Assembly: GCF_020251205.1 (NCBI RefSeq)
Contig: NZ_JAIWYX010000014.1
Coordinates: 1-64,000, forward strand
Source of the DNA: Arthrobacter sp. M4
GTDB taxonomy: Bacteria; Actinomycetota; Actinomycetes; Actinomycetales; Micrococcaceae
Length of the DNA: 64,000 nt
Direction: 5' to 3'
Part shown: positions 33,404-42,304 of the stretch, in pieces
How the letters are laid out: every line of letters begins with the position of its first letter
Position numbering within the stretch: the stretch's first letter is position 1
Translations under genes and position numbers: made by a program
The notes under the pieces: model-generated
Seen by the model: only the letters and a program-made list of their open reading frames with translations
Databases searched by the model: none
Told to the model about the DNA's origin: nothing

Positions 33404-35062
33404 CTAGTGCGCCGCGACTTCCTCGCGTGCCTTGGCAGCAGCGGCCGGGTCTGTCAGCTTCTTGTTCGGCAGTGCGAAACTGATGAGGAAAGCAATGCCG
33501 GTGAGCACGGCTGCGGTGAGCATCACGACGTCGATGGACTGCGCGAAGCCCTCGGTGATCGGTCGGGTCAACGTGCTGTTGGCGGCGTGCAGCCAACTGG
33601 TGTCGTTGAGCGAATCGTTGGACGCACCGTTCTTGAAGAAGTCGAACAACTTGGCATTGGCGGGGTCGGACGCGACCGCGGGATCGCGCATCACCTTGAT
33701 GTAGTCCGCGTTCGAAACTGCGGACTTCATGCCAGCACCGATCTTGTCCGCGGCCAAACTGAACAGCATGGAGATGAACACGGCCGTCCCAGCCGCACCG
33801 CCCATTGAACGGAAAAATGCCGCGGTGGACGTGCCCACGCCCATGTCCTTGGGCGGCACGGAGACCTGCATGGCGAGAGTAAGCGGCTGCATGCAGAAGC
33901 CCAGGCCAACGCCAAAGAAGACGGCAATGAGGCCTGGCACCCATAGGGGAGTATCCACGCCCAAGGTAAAGCCCATCACCAAAGCCGCGGCAGTTAGGAT
34001 CGCTGTGCCAAGGATCGGGAAGACCCGGAAGGTGCCCGAGGCAGAAATCGTGCGGCCAGCCGTGATGGAACCGGAGAGGATGCCCACGGTGAAGGTGATC
34101 ATCACCAGACCGGCCTCGGTGGGAGTGAGGCCCTTCACGAGCTGCAGGTACATGGGCAGCATCGCGATGGCACCGAACATGCCAATGCCGATGATGAAGT
34201 TCAGCAGCGACGACAGCCCAAAAGTGGCGTTCCGGAAGAGCCTCAGCGGAATGAGTGCATAGTCCCCGGCGAACTTCTCAGCAGCCAGGAACAGTGCGAT
34301 GCCAACCGCGCCCAGCCCGTAGCAGAGCCATGCACCGCCCGAGTTCCAGCCCCAAACCCTGCCTTGCTCAGCAACCAGCAGCAGCGGCACGATGGCCAAA
34401 GTGATGGCGGCGGCACCCCAGTAGTCGATCTTCTGCTTGACGTGCCTGGGTGGCAGGTGCAGGAAGAGGAAAACCACCACCAGCGCGGCGATGCCAATGG
34501 GCAGGTTGATGAAGAACACCCAGCGCCAGCCGTCGAAGCCCAGGATGCTGGCCGTACCGGCGAAGGCGCCGCCGATCACGGGTCCAAGCACGGAAGAGAT
34601 CCCAAAAACGGACATGAAGTAGCCCTGGTACTTGGCCCGGTCCTTCAGCGAGACGATGTCGCCAATGATGGTTAGCGCCAATGCCAAAAGTCCACCCGCG
34701 CCGAGGCCTTGGATGCCACGGGCGATAGCCAGTTCGGTCATCGAGTGGACGGCGCCTGCGTACAGGGAGCCGGCCAGGAACACCAAAATCGCTGTCAGGT
34801 ACAGCGGCCGTCTGCCGAAGATGTCACTCAGCTTGCCATACAGCGGAGTGCTGACGGTGGAAGTAATGAGGTAGGCGGTGGTGGCCCAGGCCTGCAGGGA
34901 GAGGCCGTCGAGGTCGTTTGCAATCGTGTAGATGGACGTCGAGACGATCGTCTGGTCCAGGGATGACAAGAACATCCCGAGCATTAGGCCCACCATCACG
35001 GTGAGGGTCTGACGATGGGTCAGGACCTCCCCGGGTGCGCGCACGGCTGTGGCTTTGGACAT
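33404..35062 (-). CDS. DHA2-family (14-TMS) MFS drug efflux transporter
   Basis: The 552-residue protein starts at ATG 35062 (TTGGAGA upstream). It has fourteen predicted helices and the EmrB/QacA-type motifs: LGMFLSSLDQTIVSTSIYTI (motif D1 region), YGKLSDIFGRRPLYL (motif A), AIARGIQGLGAGGLLALALT and VLGPVIGGAFAG (motif C). The C-terminus is polar with Ala/Lys repeats. It likely exports hydrophobic cations or antibiotics. A perfect 11-bp inverted repeat lies upstream at 35093-35123; no regulator adjoins. Confidence 0.92.
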   Translation of the reverse strand: MSKATAVRAPGEVLTHRQTLTVMVGLMLGMFLSSLDQTIVSTSIYTIANDLDGLSLQAWATTAYLITSTVSTPLYGKLSDIFGRRPLYLTAILVFLAGSLYAGAVHSMTELAIARGIQGLGAGGLLALALTIIGDIVSLKDRAKYQGYFMSVFGISSVLGPVIGGAFAGTASILGFDGWRWVFFINLPIGIAALVVVFLFLHLPPRHVKQKIDYWGAAAITLAIVPLLLVAEQGRVWGWNSGGAWLCYGLGAVGIALFLAAEKFAGDYALIPLRLFRNATFGLSSLLNFIIGIGMFGAIAMLPMYLQLVKGLTPTEAGLVMITFTVGILSGSITAGRTISASGTFRVFPILGTAILTAAALVMGFTLGVDTPLWVPGLIAVFFGVGLGFCMQPLTLAMQVSVPPKDMGVGTSTAAFFRSMGGAAGTAVFISMLFSLAADKIGAGMKSAVSNADYIKVMRDPAVASDPANAKLFDFFKNGASNDSLNDTSWLHAANSTLTRPITEGFAQSIDVVMLTAAVLTGIAFLISFALPNKKLTDPAAAAKAREEVAAH

Positions 35063-35092
35063 GGGTGTCTCCAAGGGGAATTAGGAAGCAGA

Positions 35093-35123
35093 TTAGGATA
35101 GTTGCTTTCAGTAACTATCCTAA
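35093..35123. promoter_or_regulatory. Operator upstream of the DHA2 transporter
   Basis: TTAGGATAGTT (35093-35103) and AACTATCCTAA (35113-35123) form a perfect inverted repeat with a 9-bp spacer, 31 bp before the start codon. The outer TTAGG/CCTAA half-sites equal those of the MarR operators at 25955-25983. A MarR- or TetR-type repressor should bind. Confidence 0.7.
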
Positions 35124-35160
35124 CGCCTGAATCATTCCCTCCGGAGTGAAAAAAGTTTCG

Positions 35161-35637
35161 CTAACGCTCTACAAGCACGCCATCCGGGTCGCAGTAAACC
35201 ATGACACCGGGTGTGATGTGGACACCGTCGATCACGAGTGGGACGTCCACTTCGCCGGTTCCGGTCTTGGTGCTCTTCTTCGGGTTGCTGCCCAGTGCCT
35301 TCACACCAATCGGCAGCTTCGCCAGAGCCAGCCGGTCCCTGATGGCACCGAAAATAACGACGCCGGCCCAACCGTTTTCCACGGCGCTTTCGGCGATCAT
35401 GTCCCCCATCAGGGCGGTACGCAATGAGCCGTGACCGTCCACCACCAGGACCGCACCTTCCCCGGGTGTGCCGAGGACGGTCTTGACGAGAGCATTGTCC
35501 TCGAAGCAACGGATGGTCCGGGCCGGCCCGCTGAAGTGGGTGTGGCCGCCGAGATCCTGGAACTGCAGCCCGATGGATTCGAGTTCCTCGCCCCGTTCGT
35601 CATACAGATCTGCGGTGCTGATCGGTTCGTTCGCCAT
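35161..35637 (-). CDS. rraA: RraA-like protein (ribonuclease E activity regulator type)
   Basis: From ATG 35637 (perfect AGGAGGATTCA ribosome site) the 158-residue protein shows the RraA core VDGHGSLRTALMGDMIAESA, NGWAGVVIFGAIRD and the final ITPGVMVYCDPDGVLVER. The GSLR...GD...NGW...RD pattern is closer to RraA than to the metal-dependent hydroxy-oxoglutarate aldolases, although the two share the fold and the possible metal site. In E. coli RraA inhibits RNase E; in actinobacteria function is less settled. Confidence 0.85.
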   Translation of the reverse strand: MANEPISTADLYDERGEELESIGLQFQDLGGHTHFSGPARTIRCFEDNALVKTVLGTPGEGAVLVVDGHGSLRTALMGDMIAESAVENGWAGVVIFGAIRDRLALAKLPIGVKALGSNPKKSTKTGTGEVDVPLVIDGVHITPGVMVYCDPDGVLVER

Positions 35638-35798
35638 TGAATCCTCCTGCTGTGCTCGGCTGCGTACCTGGCATTGGGGCGGTGCCGGACCGACGAGTGC
35701 TCCCTTCAGCCACCATAGTCCTTCGGCTAGGGGGACGCTGACTCCGTGGCGCGATAGGCTGAAACCGCACCGTTCTGGAGCCAAAGGGGGAGCCCGTC

Positions 35799-37352
35799 AT
35801 GACCTTGTCAGACCTGCCAGATGCGGAGCGTCCGGTGCCTAGCGGGGACCGCACACTTCCCGGCGGGGACAGCACCCTTCCTGGCGGGGACCGCCTCCTT
35901 CCCGGCGGGGACCGTACCCTTCCCGGCGGGGACAGCACCCTTCCCGGCGGGGACAGCACCCTTCCCGGCGCGGACCGTACCCTTCCCGGCGGGGACAGCA
36001 CCCTTCCCGGCGGGGACCGCCTCCTTCCCGGCGAGGACCGCCCGTTTCCCGAAGCCGCGCGCCCGCTTCCCGAAGCCGCGCGCCCGTTTCCCGAAGCCGC
36101 GCGCTCGACGACGGCGCTCGCCGAGCCTGTGGAGCGTGTCCGGTCGCTGTGGATCACCGGCGTCGTGCTGGTCAACGTGGGCATAAACGCCGCATTCTTC
36201 GGACCCATCCAAGTACTCCTCGGCCAACAGGCAATCCACTTCGACGAGTCGCAAAAGGAAGCCATCCTCGCCCTTGTGACGGGCTGCGGCGCCGCCGTTT
36301 CCCTTGTGGCCAACCCTCTTTTCGGCGCTTTCAGTGACCGCACCACATCCCGCTTCGGCCGTCGAGTCCCCTGGGTTGTGGCAGGAGCGGTGCTCGGTGC
36401 AGCAGCGTTGATGGCTCTCGCCGGAGCCCCCGATGTGGCCTTTATGACCATCCTCTGGTGCTTGGTGCAGGCCGGCTGCAACGGAGCCTACGCCGCCATC
36501 ACAGCGGCCATTCCAGACAGGGTGCCGGTGCCGCAGCGTGGCACCGTCGGCGGCCTCGCCGCAATGGGCCAGACGGTGGGCATCCTGCTCGGCGCTGTAA
36601 TTGCGGCCGTCGTCTCCGGAAACTTCGCACTCGGCTACATGATCTGCGCCGCCGCGCTGCTCGCCGGCGTCGTTCTTTATTTGTTCAAGAACGACGACGA
36701 CCCGCTGCCTGCCGCCGATCGCCCGCCCTTCCGCATCGCCGGGTTCCTTAAGGGCTTTTGGGTTTCCCCCCGGGCCTATCCGGACTTCGGCTGGGCCTGG
36801 CTGACGCGTCTGCTGGTCAATATCGGCAACCATATGGTCACCCTCTATCTGCTCTTTTTCCTGCGGGATGCGGTTCAACTGAAGGACACGCAGGGCCTCG
36901 AGCCGGAAGTGGGCGTTCTGGTCCTGACCGGCCTCTACGCAGTTATGGTGATCATCACCAGCATTATCGGCGGAGCCCTTAGCGACCGCATGGGGAAACG
37001 GAAGCCGCTGGTTATCGCCTCATCGGGAATTATCGCCGTTGCCGCGCTGATCCTCGCCTTCGCTCCCAGCTGGGCAGGGGCGATTGCGGGAGCAGTGGTG
37101 CTGGGGATCGGTTTCGGTTCGTACCTCGCCGTGGACTTCGCCCTTATCACCCAGGTCCTGCCGACAGCCCTGGACCGCGGCAGGGACCTGGGAGTCATCA
37201 ATATCGCAAACTCGATGCCCCAGGTTCTCGCGCCGCTGATCGCCTACCCGTTCGTTGCGTTCCTTGGTGGGTACGTGTCCCTGTTCATCGCGGCAGCGGT
37301 GATTGGTGTCTTGGGAGCGGTGTTCGTCGTCAAGATCAAGAGTGTGGCGTGA
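35799..37352 (+). CDS. MFS transporter with N-terminal heptapeptide repeat
   Basis: The 517-residue protein has a ~110-residue cytoplasmic leader consisting almost wholly of TLPGGDS/R heptads (about ten) followed by three PFPEAAR-like heptads, then a normal MFS core from VRSLWITGVVLVNVGINAAF onward with twelve helices. The FGAFSDRTTSRFGRRVPWVV motif A variant resembles glycoside-pentoside-hexuronide/SLC45-type carriers. Substrate unknown. ATG 35799 follows AAAGGGGGAG. The aminotransferase gene follows after 75-85 bp and may be cotranscribed. Confidence 0.85.
   Translation: MTLSDLPDAERPVPSGDRTLPGGDSTLPGGDRLLPGGDRTLPGGDSTLPGGDSTLPGADRTLPGGDSTLPGGDRLLPGEDRPFPEAARPLPEAARPFPEAARSTTALAEPVERVRSLWITGVVLVNVGINAAFFGPIQVLLGQQAIHFDESQKEAILALVTGCGAAVSLVANPLFGAFSDRTTSRFGRRVPWVVAGAVLGAAALMALAGAPDVAFMTILWCLVQAGCNGAYAAITAAIPDRVPVPQRGTVGGLAAMGQTVGILLGAVIAAVVSGNFALGYMICAAALLAGVVLYLFKNDDDPLPAADRPPFRIAGFLKGFWVSPRAYPDFGWAWLTRLLVNIGNHMVTLYLLFFLRDAVQLKDTQGLEPEVGVLVLTGLYAVMVIITSIIGGALSDRMGKRKPLVIASSGIIAVAALILAFAPSWAGAIAGAVVLGIGFGSYLAVDFALITQVLPTALDRGRDLGVINIANSMPQVLAPLIAYPFVAFLGGYVSLFIAAAVIGVLGAVFVVKIKSVA
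35835..36104 (+). repeat. In-frame 21-bp minisatellite at the 5' end of the MFS gene
   Basis: Units such as ACCCTTCCCGGCGGGGACAG (20 of 21 bp shown) recur about ten times with C/G-preserving variation, then TTTCCCGAAGCCGCGCGCCC-like units three times. All are multiples of 21 bp, so frame is kept and copy number can vary without breaking the protein. Confidence 0.85.
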
Positions 37353-37436
37353 ACCGTCTGGCTGATCTTGTGAGCACAGAGTCTTCGGCGAAGCCAGACA
37401 AGTCAGACAAGCTGCGCTAAAGGAAGGATGACCCCG

Positions 37437-38534
37437 ATGACGCCGTTCCTCGCCGCCCGCCACCTCTTCGGTCCGGGTCCTACCAACTGCTATCCGGAAG
37501 TCACAGCGGCCCTCGGCCACCCCGTTATTGGCCATCTGGACCCGGTGTTCATCGAGATGCTCGACCGCACCTGCGCTGGCCTCCGCGAGGTGTGGGGCAC
37601 CGCCAATGCACGGACCTGGCCCCTCAGCGCCACGGGCTCTGCGGGTATGGAGGCCTCCTTCGTGAATACCGTAAACCCCGGGGACATTGTGGTTATCGCG
37701 GTCAACGGGCTCTTCGGCGAACGGATGTGCGAGGTCGCCCGACGCTGTGGCGCCGAGGTAGTCCGGGTTGAGCACGAGTGGGGCCATCCGGTGGACGTTG
37801 AGCGTGTGCTGGGTGCCCATCCCAATCCATCCGTCATCGGTGTGGTCCACGCCGAGACGTCTACGGGCGTTCTCTCCGACCTCACTGGCCTTGGGGAAGG
37901 CAAAGGCGATGCCCTCCTGGTGGTCGACGCCGTCACCTCGCTCGGTGGAATGGAGGTCCGCGCCGACGATTGGGGGATAGACATCGGCTATTCCGGTACC
38001 CAGAAATGCCTTGGTGTCCCGCCAGGGCTCTCCCCTTTCACCGTTTCGGAAAGAGCCTTCGAGCGGCGGGTGCAGGACCCAAGATCCTGGTACTTGGACA
38101 TCGGTCTACTCGGCGGGTACGTCGGCGCCGCCCATGGTTCCACACGTACCTACCACCACACAGCGCCTGTCACCATGGTGGCCGCCTTGGACGCGGCACT
38201 GCAGAGGATCATGGCGGAGGGCCTTGAAGCTGTGTGGGCGAGGCATCAGGCAGCAGGGGAAGCTCTTCGCTCAGGCTTGGAGGGGCTGGGCCTCAGCCTG
38301 TTCGCCGCTGAAGGCTCCCGGCTCCCGAGCCTCACTACGGTTATGGTCCCCGATGGAGTGGACTCCGCCCGGGTTCGGGACATCCTTCTCAATGTCTTCG
38401 GCATTGAGATAGGTTCGGGCATCGGCCGGTACTCCGACTCAGTGTGGCGCATTGGGATGATGGGGCCGAATGCGAGCCCGACAGGAGTAGCGCTGGTGCT
38501 CGGTGCCCTTGGGGAAGCCCTCGCGATGGCGTGA
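37437..38534 (+). CDS. PLP-dependent aminotransferase, alanine/serine-glyoxylate type
   Basis: The 365-residue enzyme (fold type I, class V) has the entry loop LFGPGPTNCYPEV, HPVIGHLDP, the cofactor Asp in ALLVVDAVTSLGGMEV and the Schiff-base Lys in IGYSGTQKCLGVPPG (residue 190 in this numbering). The pattern fits alanine-glyoxylate, serine-glyoxylate or ureidoglycine-glyoxylate aminotransferases; which cannot be told. I prefer ATG 37437, 9 bases after GGAAGG, over ATG 37428, which touches that ribosome site. It probably belongs with the MFS gene upstream. Confidence 0.88.
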   Translation: MTPFLAARHLFGPGPTNCYPEVTAALGHPVIGHLDPVFIEMLDRTCAGLREVWGTANARTWPLSATGSAGMEASFVNTVNPGDIVVIAVNGLFGERMCEVARRCGAEVVRVEHEWGHPVDVERVLGAHPNPSVIGVVHAETSTGVLSDLTGLGEGKGDALLVVDAVTSLGGMEVRADDWGIDIGYSGTQKCLGVPPGLSPFTVSERAFERRVQDPRSWYLDIGLLGGYVGAAHGSTRTYHHTAPVTMVAALDAALQRIMAEGLEAVWARHQAAGEALRSGLEGLGLSLFAAEGSRLPSLTTVMVPDGVDSARVRDILLNVFGIEIGSGIGRYSDSVWRIGMMGPNASPTGVALVLGALGEALAMA

Positions 38535-38606
38535 CGCGATTCGGGTCGCGGCGGTTTTCTGGTTGCCTGGAAAAGGATTCCGGGTCGCCTCCGTCCCGGC
38601 TGGGGG

Positions 38607-38621
38607 ACAGTGACTGTACAG
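38607..38621. promoter_or_regulatory. Overlapping palindromes upstream of the TetR gene
   Basis: ACAGT-G-ACTGT (38607-38617) overlaps CTGTACAG (38614-38621), about 80 bp before the TetR start in the gap after the aminotransferase. Good candidate for autoregulation. Confidence 0.4.
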
Positions 38622-38696
38622 GGAGCCATCATGTGTCTGCCGTATCATTATCTCGGTCGGCGGGTCGGCAGACCATGGGGGTACTGACGGCCAGCC

Positions 38697-39335
38697 GTGT
38701 CAGTTTCCCTCCCAGAAGAACGCCGGACAATGCCGCAAGCAAACCCCCTGGAACCGTATTCGCTGGACCTTGTTGCGGGGCTGCCCCAGATGGCAGCCGC
38801 CCCCACCACACCTCGCCAAAAACTCCGCTACGCGCGGATCCTTAAGACAGCGGCCGGCTTTGCCCAGCGGCACCTGGATACCCTGAGCTTGGCCGACGTT
38901 GCCGCGCGGGCCGATATTCCCCTGGGCACGTTGTACCGGTACTTTCCCTCTACCACCCACCTTATGCTCGCCCTCCACCGGGAGCAGCTTCAGGAACTGC
39001 TGACCGAGATCACTGAATCCCCGGCTTGGTCGCGAACGCATGCACTCTCCGGCGTGGCCATGGAGATCTTCCACATGCGCGTGATGCAGCCGGCTGTGGA
39101 GCAGGCCCTTGTTCGCACGCCCTATGGCAGGGAAGAGGACACCACCGTAATACTCCGCGAGATTGACGCCCTGGCAGAAAAGGTGGTGGCCAGCGCAGCC
39201 GGCCGGGCCTCCAGCGCCCGGATTATCCTGCATGTCATCAGTGGTCTGGTCCACTCAGTCCGGTCGCGTCGCCTTTCGCTCTTCGAAGCTGAGGAAGACC
39301 TGAAAAAGGCCTGCAACCTGCTGGCCCGGCCTTAG
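38697..39335 (+). CDS. TetR-family transcriptional regulator
   Basis: The 212-residue protein has its HTH domain at about residues 45-92: RILKTAAGFAQRHLDTLSLA and DVAARADIPLGTLYRYFPST, followed by a helical ligand domain. It begins at GTG 38697 or at the in-frame ATG 38730; neither has a good ribosome site. Being directly downstream of the transporter/aminotransferase pair suggests local control, though the target is not proven. Confidence 0.87.
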   Translation: MSVSLPEERRTMPQANPLEPYSLDLVAGLPQMAAAPTTPRQKLRYARILKTAAGFAQRHLDTLSLADVAARADIPLGTLYRYFPSTTHLMLALHREQLQELLTEITESPAWSRTHALSGVAMEIFHMRVMQPAVEQALVRTPYGREEDTTVILREIDALAEKVVASAAGRASSARIILHVISGLVHSVRSRRLSLFEAEEDLKKACNLLARP

Positions 39336-39406
39336 ACGGTCACCTCGGTTTGTGTAGCCGCCTCGTAACAGGTCTAGGCCAATTCTCGAATAAATAATAC
39401 TTTCTA

Positions 39407-39422
39407 AGTGACATCCATCACT
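39407..39422. promoter_or_regulatory. Crp/GlxR-type site upstream of the malic enzyme gene
   Basis: AGTGA-CATCCA-TCACT matches the GTGA-N6-TCAC core of Crp/GlxR operators known from actinobacteria. It lies in the 314-bp gap 39336-39649, 228 bp before the malic enzyme start, next to AT-rich DNA (39385-39405) that could hold a promoter. The rest of the gap shows no gene. Confidence 0.5.
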
Positions 39423-39649
39423 GATTCTGACGCTAAAACGATTTGTCGCTCGACGGACCTGTCAAGGCCCCGCAAAACGGCCGGACCGCCGTCGTCGAAC
39501 CTCTTACGATTGCAGAACCGCAGCGGCTAGCAGCCCAAAATTGCGGGAGCGAAGCAGGCGGGGTCAGCCACCCTTGATCCCTTGCGAGGCTCCGCGACCG
39601 CCCCGAATTGTGCCGTGGGTTCACGGCTAGCCTATGAGGAGACAACGAC

Positions 39650-40843
39650 GTGTCCATTGAGACGATCACTGATGAGCTCGAGTCCGCCGCGAAGCTGACT
39701 GAAGAAGAGATCTTCGCAGCGCACGAGGGCGGCAAGCTCTCCATTTCCAGCACTGTTCCGCTGGCAGACAAGCGCGACCTGTCCATCGCGTACACGCCCG
39801 GTGTTGCCGAAGTGAGCCGCGCGATTCACGCTAAGCCGGAGCTCGCCCGCACCCACACCTGGGCTCAGCGCCTGGTTGCCGTCGTTAGTGACGGTACCGC
39901 CGTCCTTGGCCTCGGCAACATTGGAGCCAGCGCTTCCCTTCCGGTGATGGAAGGCAAGTCCGCATTGTTCAAGGCCTTCGGCGACCTGGACTCGATCCCG
40001 CTGGTACTGGACACCACCGACGTCGACGAGATCATCGAAACCCTGGTCCGTCTCCGGCCGAGCTTTGGGGCAGTCAACCTTGAGGACATCTCCGCTCCGC
40101 GTTGTTTCGAGCTTGAAGAGCGCCTCATCGAGGCCCTCGACTGCCCGGTGATGCACGATGACCAGCACGGCACCGCCGTCGTCGCCCTCGCTGCCCTGAC
40201 CAACGCCGCCAAGGTGACCGGCCGCGAGCTGTCCGAGCTTAAAGTGGTTGTCTCCGGTGCGGGCGCAGCCGGCATTGCCGTGTCCGAAATCCTGCTGACC
40301 GCAGGCGTCACCGACGTCGTCCTCCTGGACTCCAAGGGTGTGCTCAATGCTGAGCGCGCCGACCTCGCAGCGGACCCGTCCAGCATCAAGGCACGATTCG
40401 CCTGGCGCACCAACCCCCGCGGCGTCAGCGGCGGACCTGCCGAGGCACTGCTCGGGGCGGATGTGTTTATCGGCGTTTCCTCGTCCAAGCTGGCCGAAGA
40501 ACACTTGGCCTTGATGAACCACAGCTCCATCGTGTTCGCACTGTCCAACCCGGACCCGGAGGTCCTCCCGGACGTTGCCGCCAAGTACGCTGCCGTCGTC
40601 GCCACTGGCCGCAGCGACTTCCCCAACCAGATCAACAACGTCCTTGCATTCCCGGGCATCTTCCGTGGCGCACTGGACGCCGGTGCCCGCCGCATCACCC
40701 CGGCCATGAAGCTGGCGGCGGCCCGCGCCATTGCCGAACTGGCGGAGGAGGACCTCTCCGCCAACTACATCGTGCCCAGCCCGCTCGACCCGCGTGTTGC
40801 GCCGGCTGTGACGGCTGCCGTCGCAGCCGCTGTCTCCGAATAG
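39650..40843 (+). CDS. NAD(P)-dependent malic enzyme
   Basis: The 397-residue enzyme starts at GTG 39650 behind GAGGAG. It has the family motifs: SIAYTPGVAEVSRAI, AVVSDGTAVLGLGNIGASAS, metal ligands in FGAVNLEDISAPRCFELEER, the catalytic VMHDDQHGTAVVALAALTNA region, and NAD-binding VVSGAGAAGIAVSEILL. It decarboxylates malate to pyruvate. This is the short (~400 aa) form without a phosphotransacetylase-like tail, as common in Gram-positives. Confidence 0.94.
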   Translation: MSIETITDELESAAKLTEEEIFAAHEGGKLSISSTVPLADKRDLSIAYTPGVAEVSRAIHAKPELARTHTWAQRLVAVVSDGTAVLGLGNIGASASLPVMEGKSALFKAFGDLDSIPLVLDTTDVDEIIETLVRLRPSFGAVNLEDISAPRCFELEERLIEALDCPVMHDDQHGTAVVALAALTNAAKVTGRELSELKVVVSGAGAAGIAVSEILLTAGVTDVVLLDSKGVLNAERADLAADPSSIKARFAWRTNPRGVSGGPAEALLGADVFIGVSSSKLAEEHLALMNHSSIVFALSNPDPEVLPDVAAKYAAVVATGRSDFPNQINNVLAFPGIFRGALDAGARRITPAMKLAAARAIAELAEEDLSANYIVPSPLDPRVAPAVTAAVAAAVSE

Positions 40844-40916
40844 GCCGAGGCACGGCCTGCAGGCGTCGGCCAAGCGGTGGCTGCCGGCCGCCGGTTCCCT
40901 GAACCGGCCCACGACG

Positions 40917-40956
40917 ACGACGGCGACGTTCCCGTGCTGGGGAGCGTCGCCGTCGT
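40917..40956 (+). terminator. Terminator hairpin after the malic enzyme gene
   Basis: ACGACGGCGACGTTCCC pairs with GGGAGCGTCGCCGTCGT over 17 bp with one G-U, followed by TTTCCAATT. A smaller hairpin CCGGTTC/GAACCGG at about 40891-40907 precedes it. Confidence 0.7.
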
Positions 40957-41045
40957 TTCCAATTAAGGTCCGCAACGCCGAGGCGGAAGCGGGGTTGCGG
41001 CTCACCCTGATTCCGACGTGTCACCGCCCTCATAGACTGGGCCCC

Positions 41046-41546
41046 ATGAATGCCGAGATTTTGGTGACCATCCTGTGCGGCCTGGCCATTCTGGTGGGGA
41101 TCGCAGGGACCATCATCCCGGTGTTGCCCGGATCGATCCTGATCGGTATCAGCCTGCTCGCGTGGGCCCTGTGGGGTGGTGGTGGAGCGGCGGGCTGGGT
41201 GGTGTTCGGCATCGGCCTTGCATTCTTGCTCGCGGGGACGGCCGCGAGTGCGATGTTGACCGGCCGGCGCCTCAAGCAGCACCGTGTGCCGGGCCGCTCG
41301 GTGGTGGCAGGGGCGGTGTTGGGCATCGTGGGGATGTTCATCATCCCGGTGGTGGGGCTGGTAGTCGGTTTCGTCGTCGGGCTTTTTGCCAGCGAAGTGC
41401 TGAGGACGCGCGACGCCGGCACGGCCGTCCGTTCCAGTGTCGCCGCGCTTAAGGCGACCGGGCTGGGGATTTTGGTCGAATTCGGCCTGGCCTGCCTTGC
41501 GGCCAGCACATGGCTGATTGGTGTGTGGATCAGCGCGATCACGTGA
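41046..41546 (+). CDS. DUF456 family membrane protein
   Basis: The 166-residue protein starts MNAEILVTILCGLAILVGIA and shows the DUF456 pattern: VGIAGTIIPVLPGSILIGIS, a second pair of helices, and VLGIVGMFIIPVVGLVVGFV with a closing helix ASTWLIGVWISAIT. Four to five transmembrane segments. Function unknown; the P-x-L-P-G motif is the family hallmark. Confidence 0.88.
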   Translation: MNAEILVTILCGLAILVGIAGTIIPVLPGSILIGISLLAWALWGGGGAAGWVVFGIGLAFLLAGTAASAMLTGRRLKQHRVPGRSVVAGAVLGIVGMFIIPVVGLVVGFVVGLFASEVLRTRDAGTAVRSSVAALKATGLGILVEFGLACLAASTWLIGVWISAIT

Positions 41547-41599
41547 TAACGCAAATCAGGACAGCCCACGTCGTACGGACTGCCCTGATCTGCGTCTTA
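41543..41599. terminator. Bidirectional terminator between convergent membrane-protein genes
   Basis: GATAACGCAAATCAGGACAG and CTGCCCTGATCTGCGTCTTATC-like arms (left 41543-41562, right 41578-41599) pair almost completely, with a ~15-base loop. It overlaps the DUF456 stop codon by four bases and lies 24 bp from the DUF4383 stop. Confidence 0.75.
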
Positions 41600-41622
41600 T
41601 CGGGGGACGAACCCCTGTCTGG

Positions 41623-42096
41623 TTACATGGTGCGGCTCTTCATGTCCTCTCGGACGTCACGGCCAAGCCAGACGCCAAGGGCAACCATCGCGACGCCTAG
41701 CACGAAGTGCAGCCAGTTGTCTGCGGTGTTGAACGGAACAAAGTTTGTACCGCTCATCTGATCGATGAACAGGCCGTAGAGCCACAGGACCAGGTAGACA
41801 ATGCCGCCGCCCAGCAGGAACCAGCGGGCCATTTGATTGGTCCTGGCCATGGCAACGCCCACTACGCCGAACAGCAGGTGGACGATGTTGTGCAGGATGG
41901 ACACTTGGAAGACTCCAAGCAACATGGCGCCCGACTCATGACCAGCAAAAGTCATAGCGCCGTAATTGGTGGTGATACCCGGAATGAATCCGAGGACACC
42001 AACAGCCAGAAATACGATGCCAGCACCCAATGCGGTGTTGTGCAGCGACAGTCCCATCACGTGGTGGTGCTGGGCGGGGTGCGATGCGGTGCTCAT
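41623..42096 (-). CDS. DUF4383 family membrane protein
   Basis: From ATG 42096 (GGGAGGAAAC upstream) the 157-residue protein has a His-rich N-terminus (HPAQHHHVMG) and four helices, with FGFIPGI-like VLGFIPGITTNYGAMTFAGH, ILHNIVHLLFGVVGVAMART and DNWLHFVLGVAMVALGVWLG. The HNxVHLxxG and NWLHxxLG motifs are typical of DUF4383, of unknown function. Earlier in-frame starts are not supported. Confidence 0.88.
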   Translation of the reverse strand: MSTASHPAQHHHVMGLSLHNTALGAGIVFLAVGVLGFIPGITTNYGAMTFAGHESGAMLLGVFQVSILHNIVHLLFGVVGVAMARTNQMARWFLLGGGIVYLVLWLYGLFIDQMSGTNFVPFNTADNWLHFVLGVAMVALGVWLGRDVREDMKSRTM

Positions 42097-42304
42097 GTTT
42101 CCTCCCATACCCGTTTTCAACCGGTCCTTCTGATGAAGGGCCGGCGCGGCAAGGAGTTGTCGGAACCCTGCCGACGCCCACATTTTACTACTGTTGGCCT
42201 CCTTAGCTAAGGGGAGTCCGGGCCCTGTTTAGCCCGGTCATTGGGGCATTTAGGGGCGCAAACCGGGCAGAAAAGCGCCCAGCGTACCCCGCTAGCATGG
42301 GTCC

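Noticed and set aside
33093..33944. Long minus-strand frame through the 33-kb repeats
   Set aside because: It is a shifted reading of the DHA2 gene running on into the minisatellite; repeats keep it open by chance.
38631..38687. 18-codon frame (MCLPYHYLGRRVGRPWGY) with GGGAGCC upstream, possible leader peptide of the TetR gene
   Set aside because: Too short to judge, no attenuator hairpin follows and codon content suggests no sensed amino acid.
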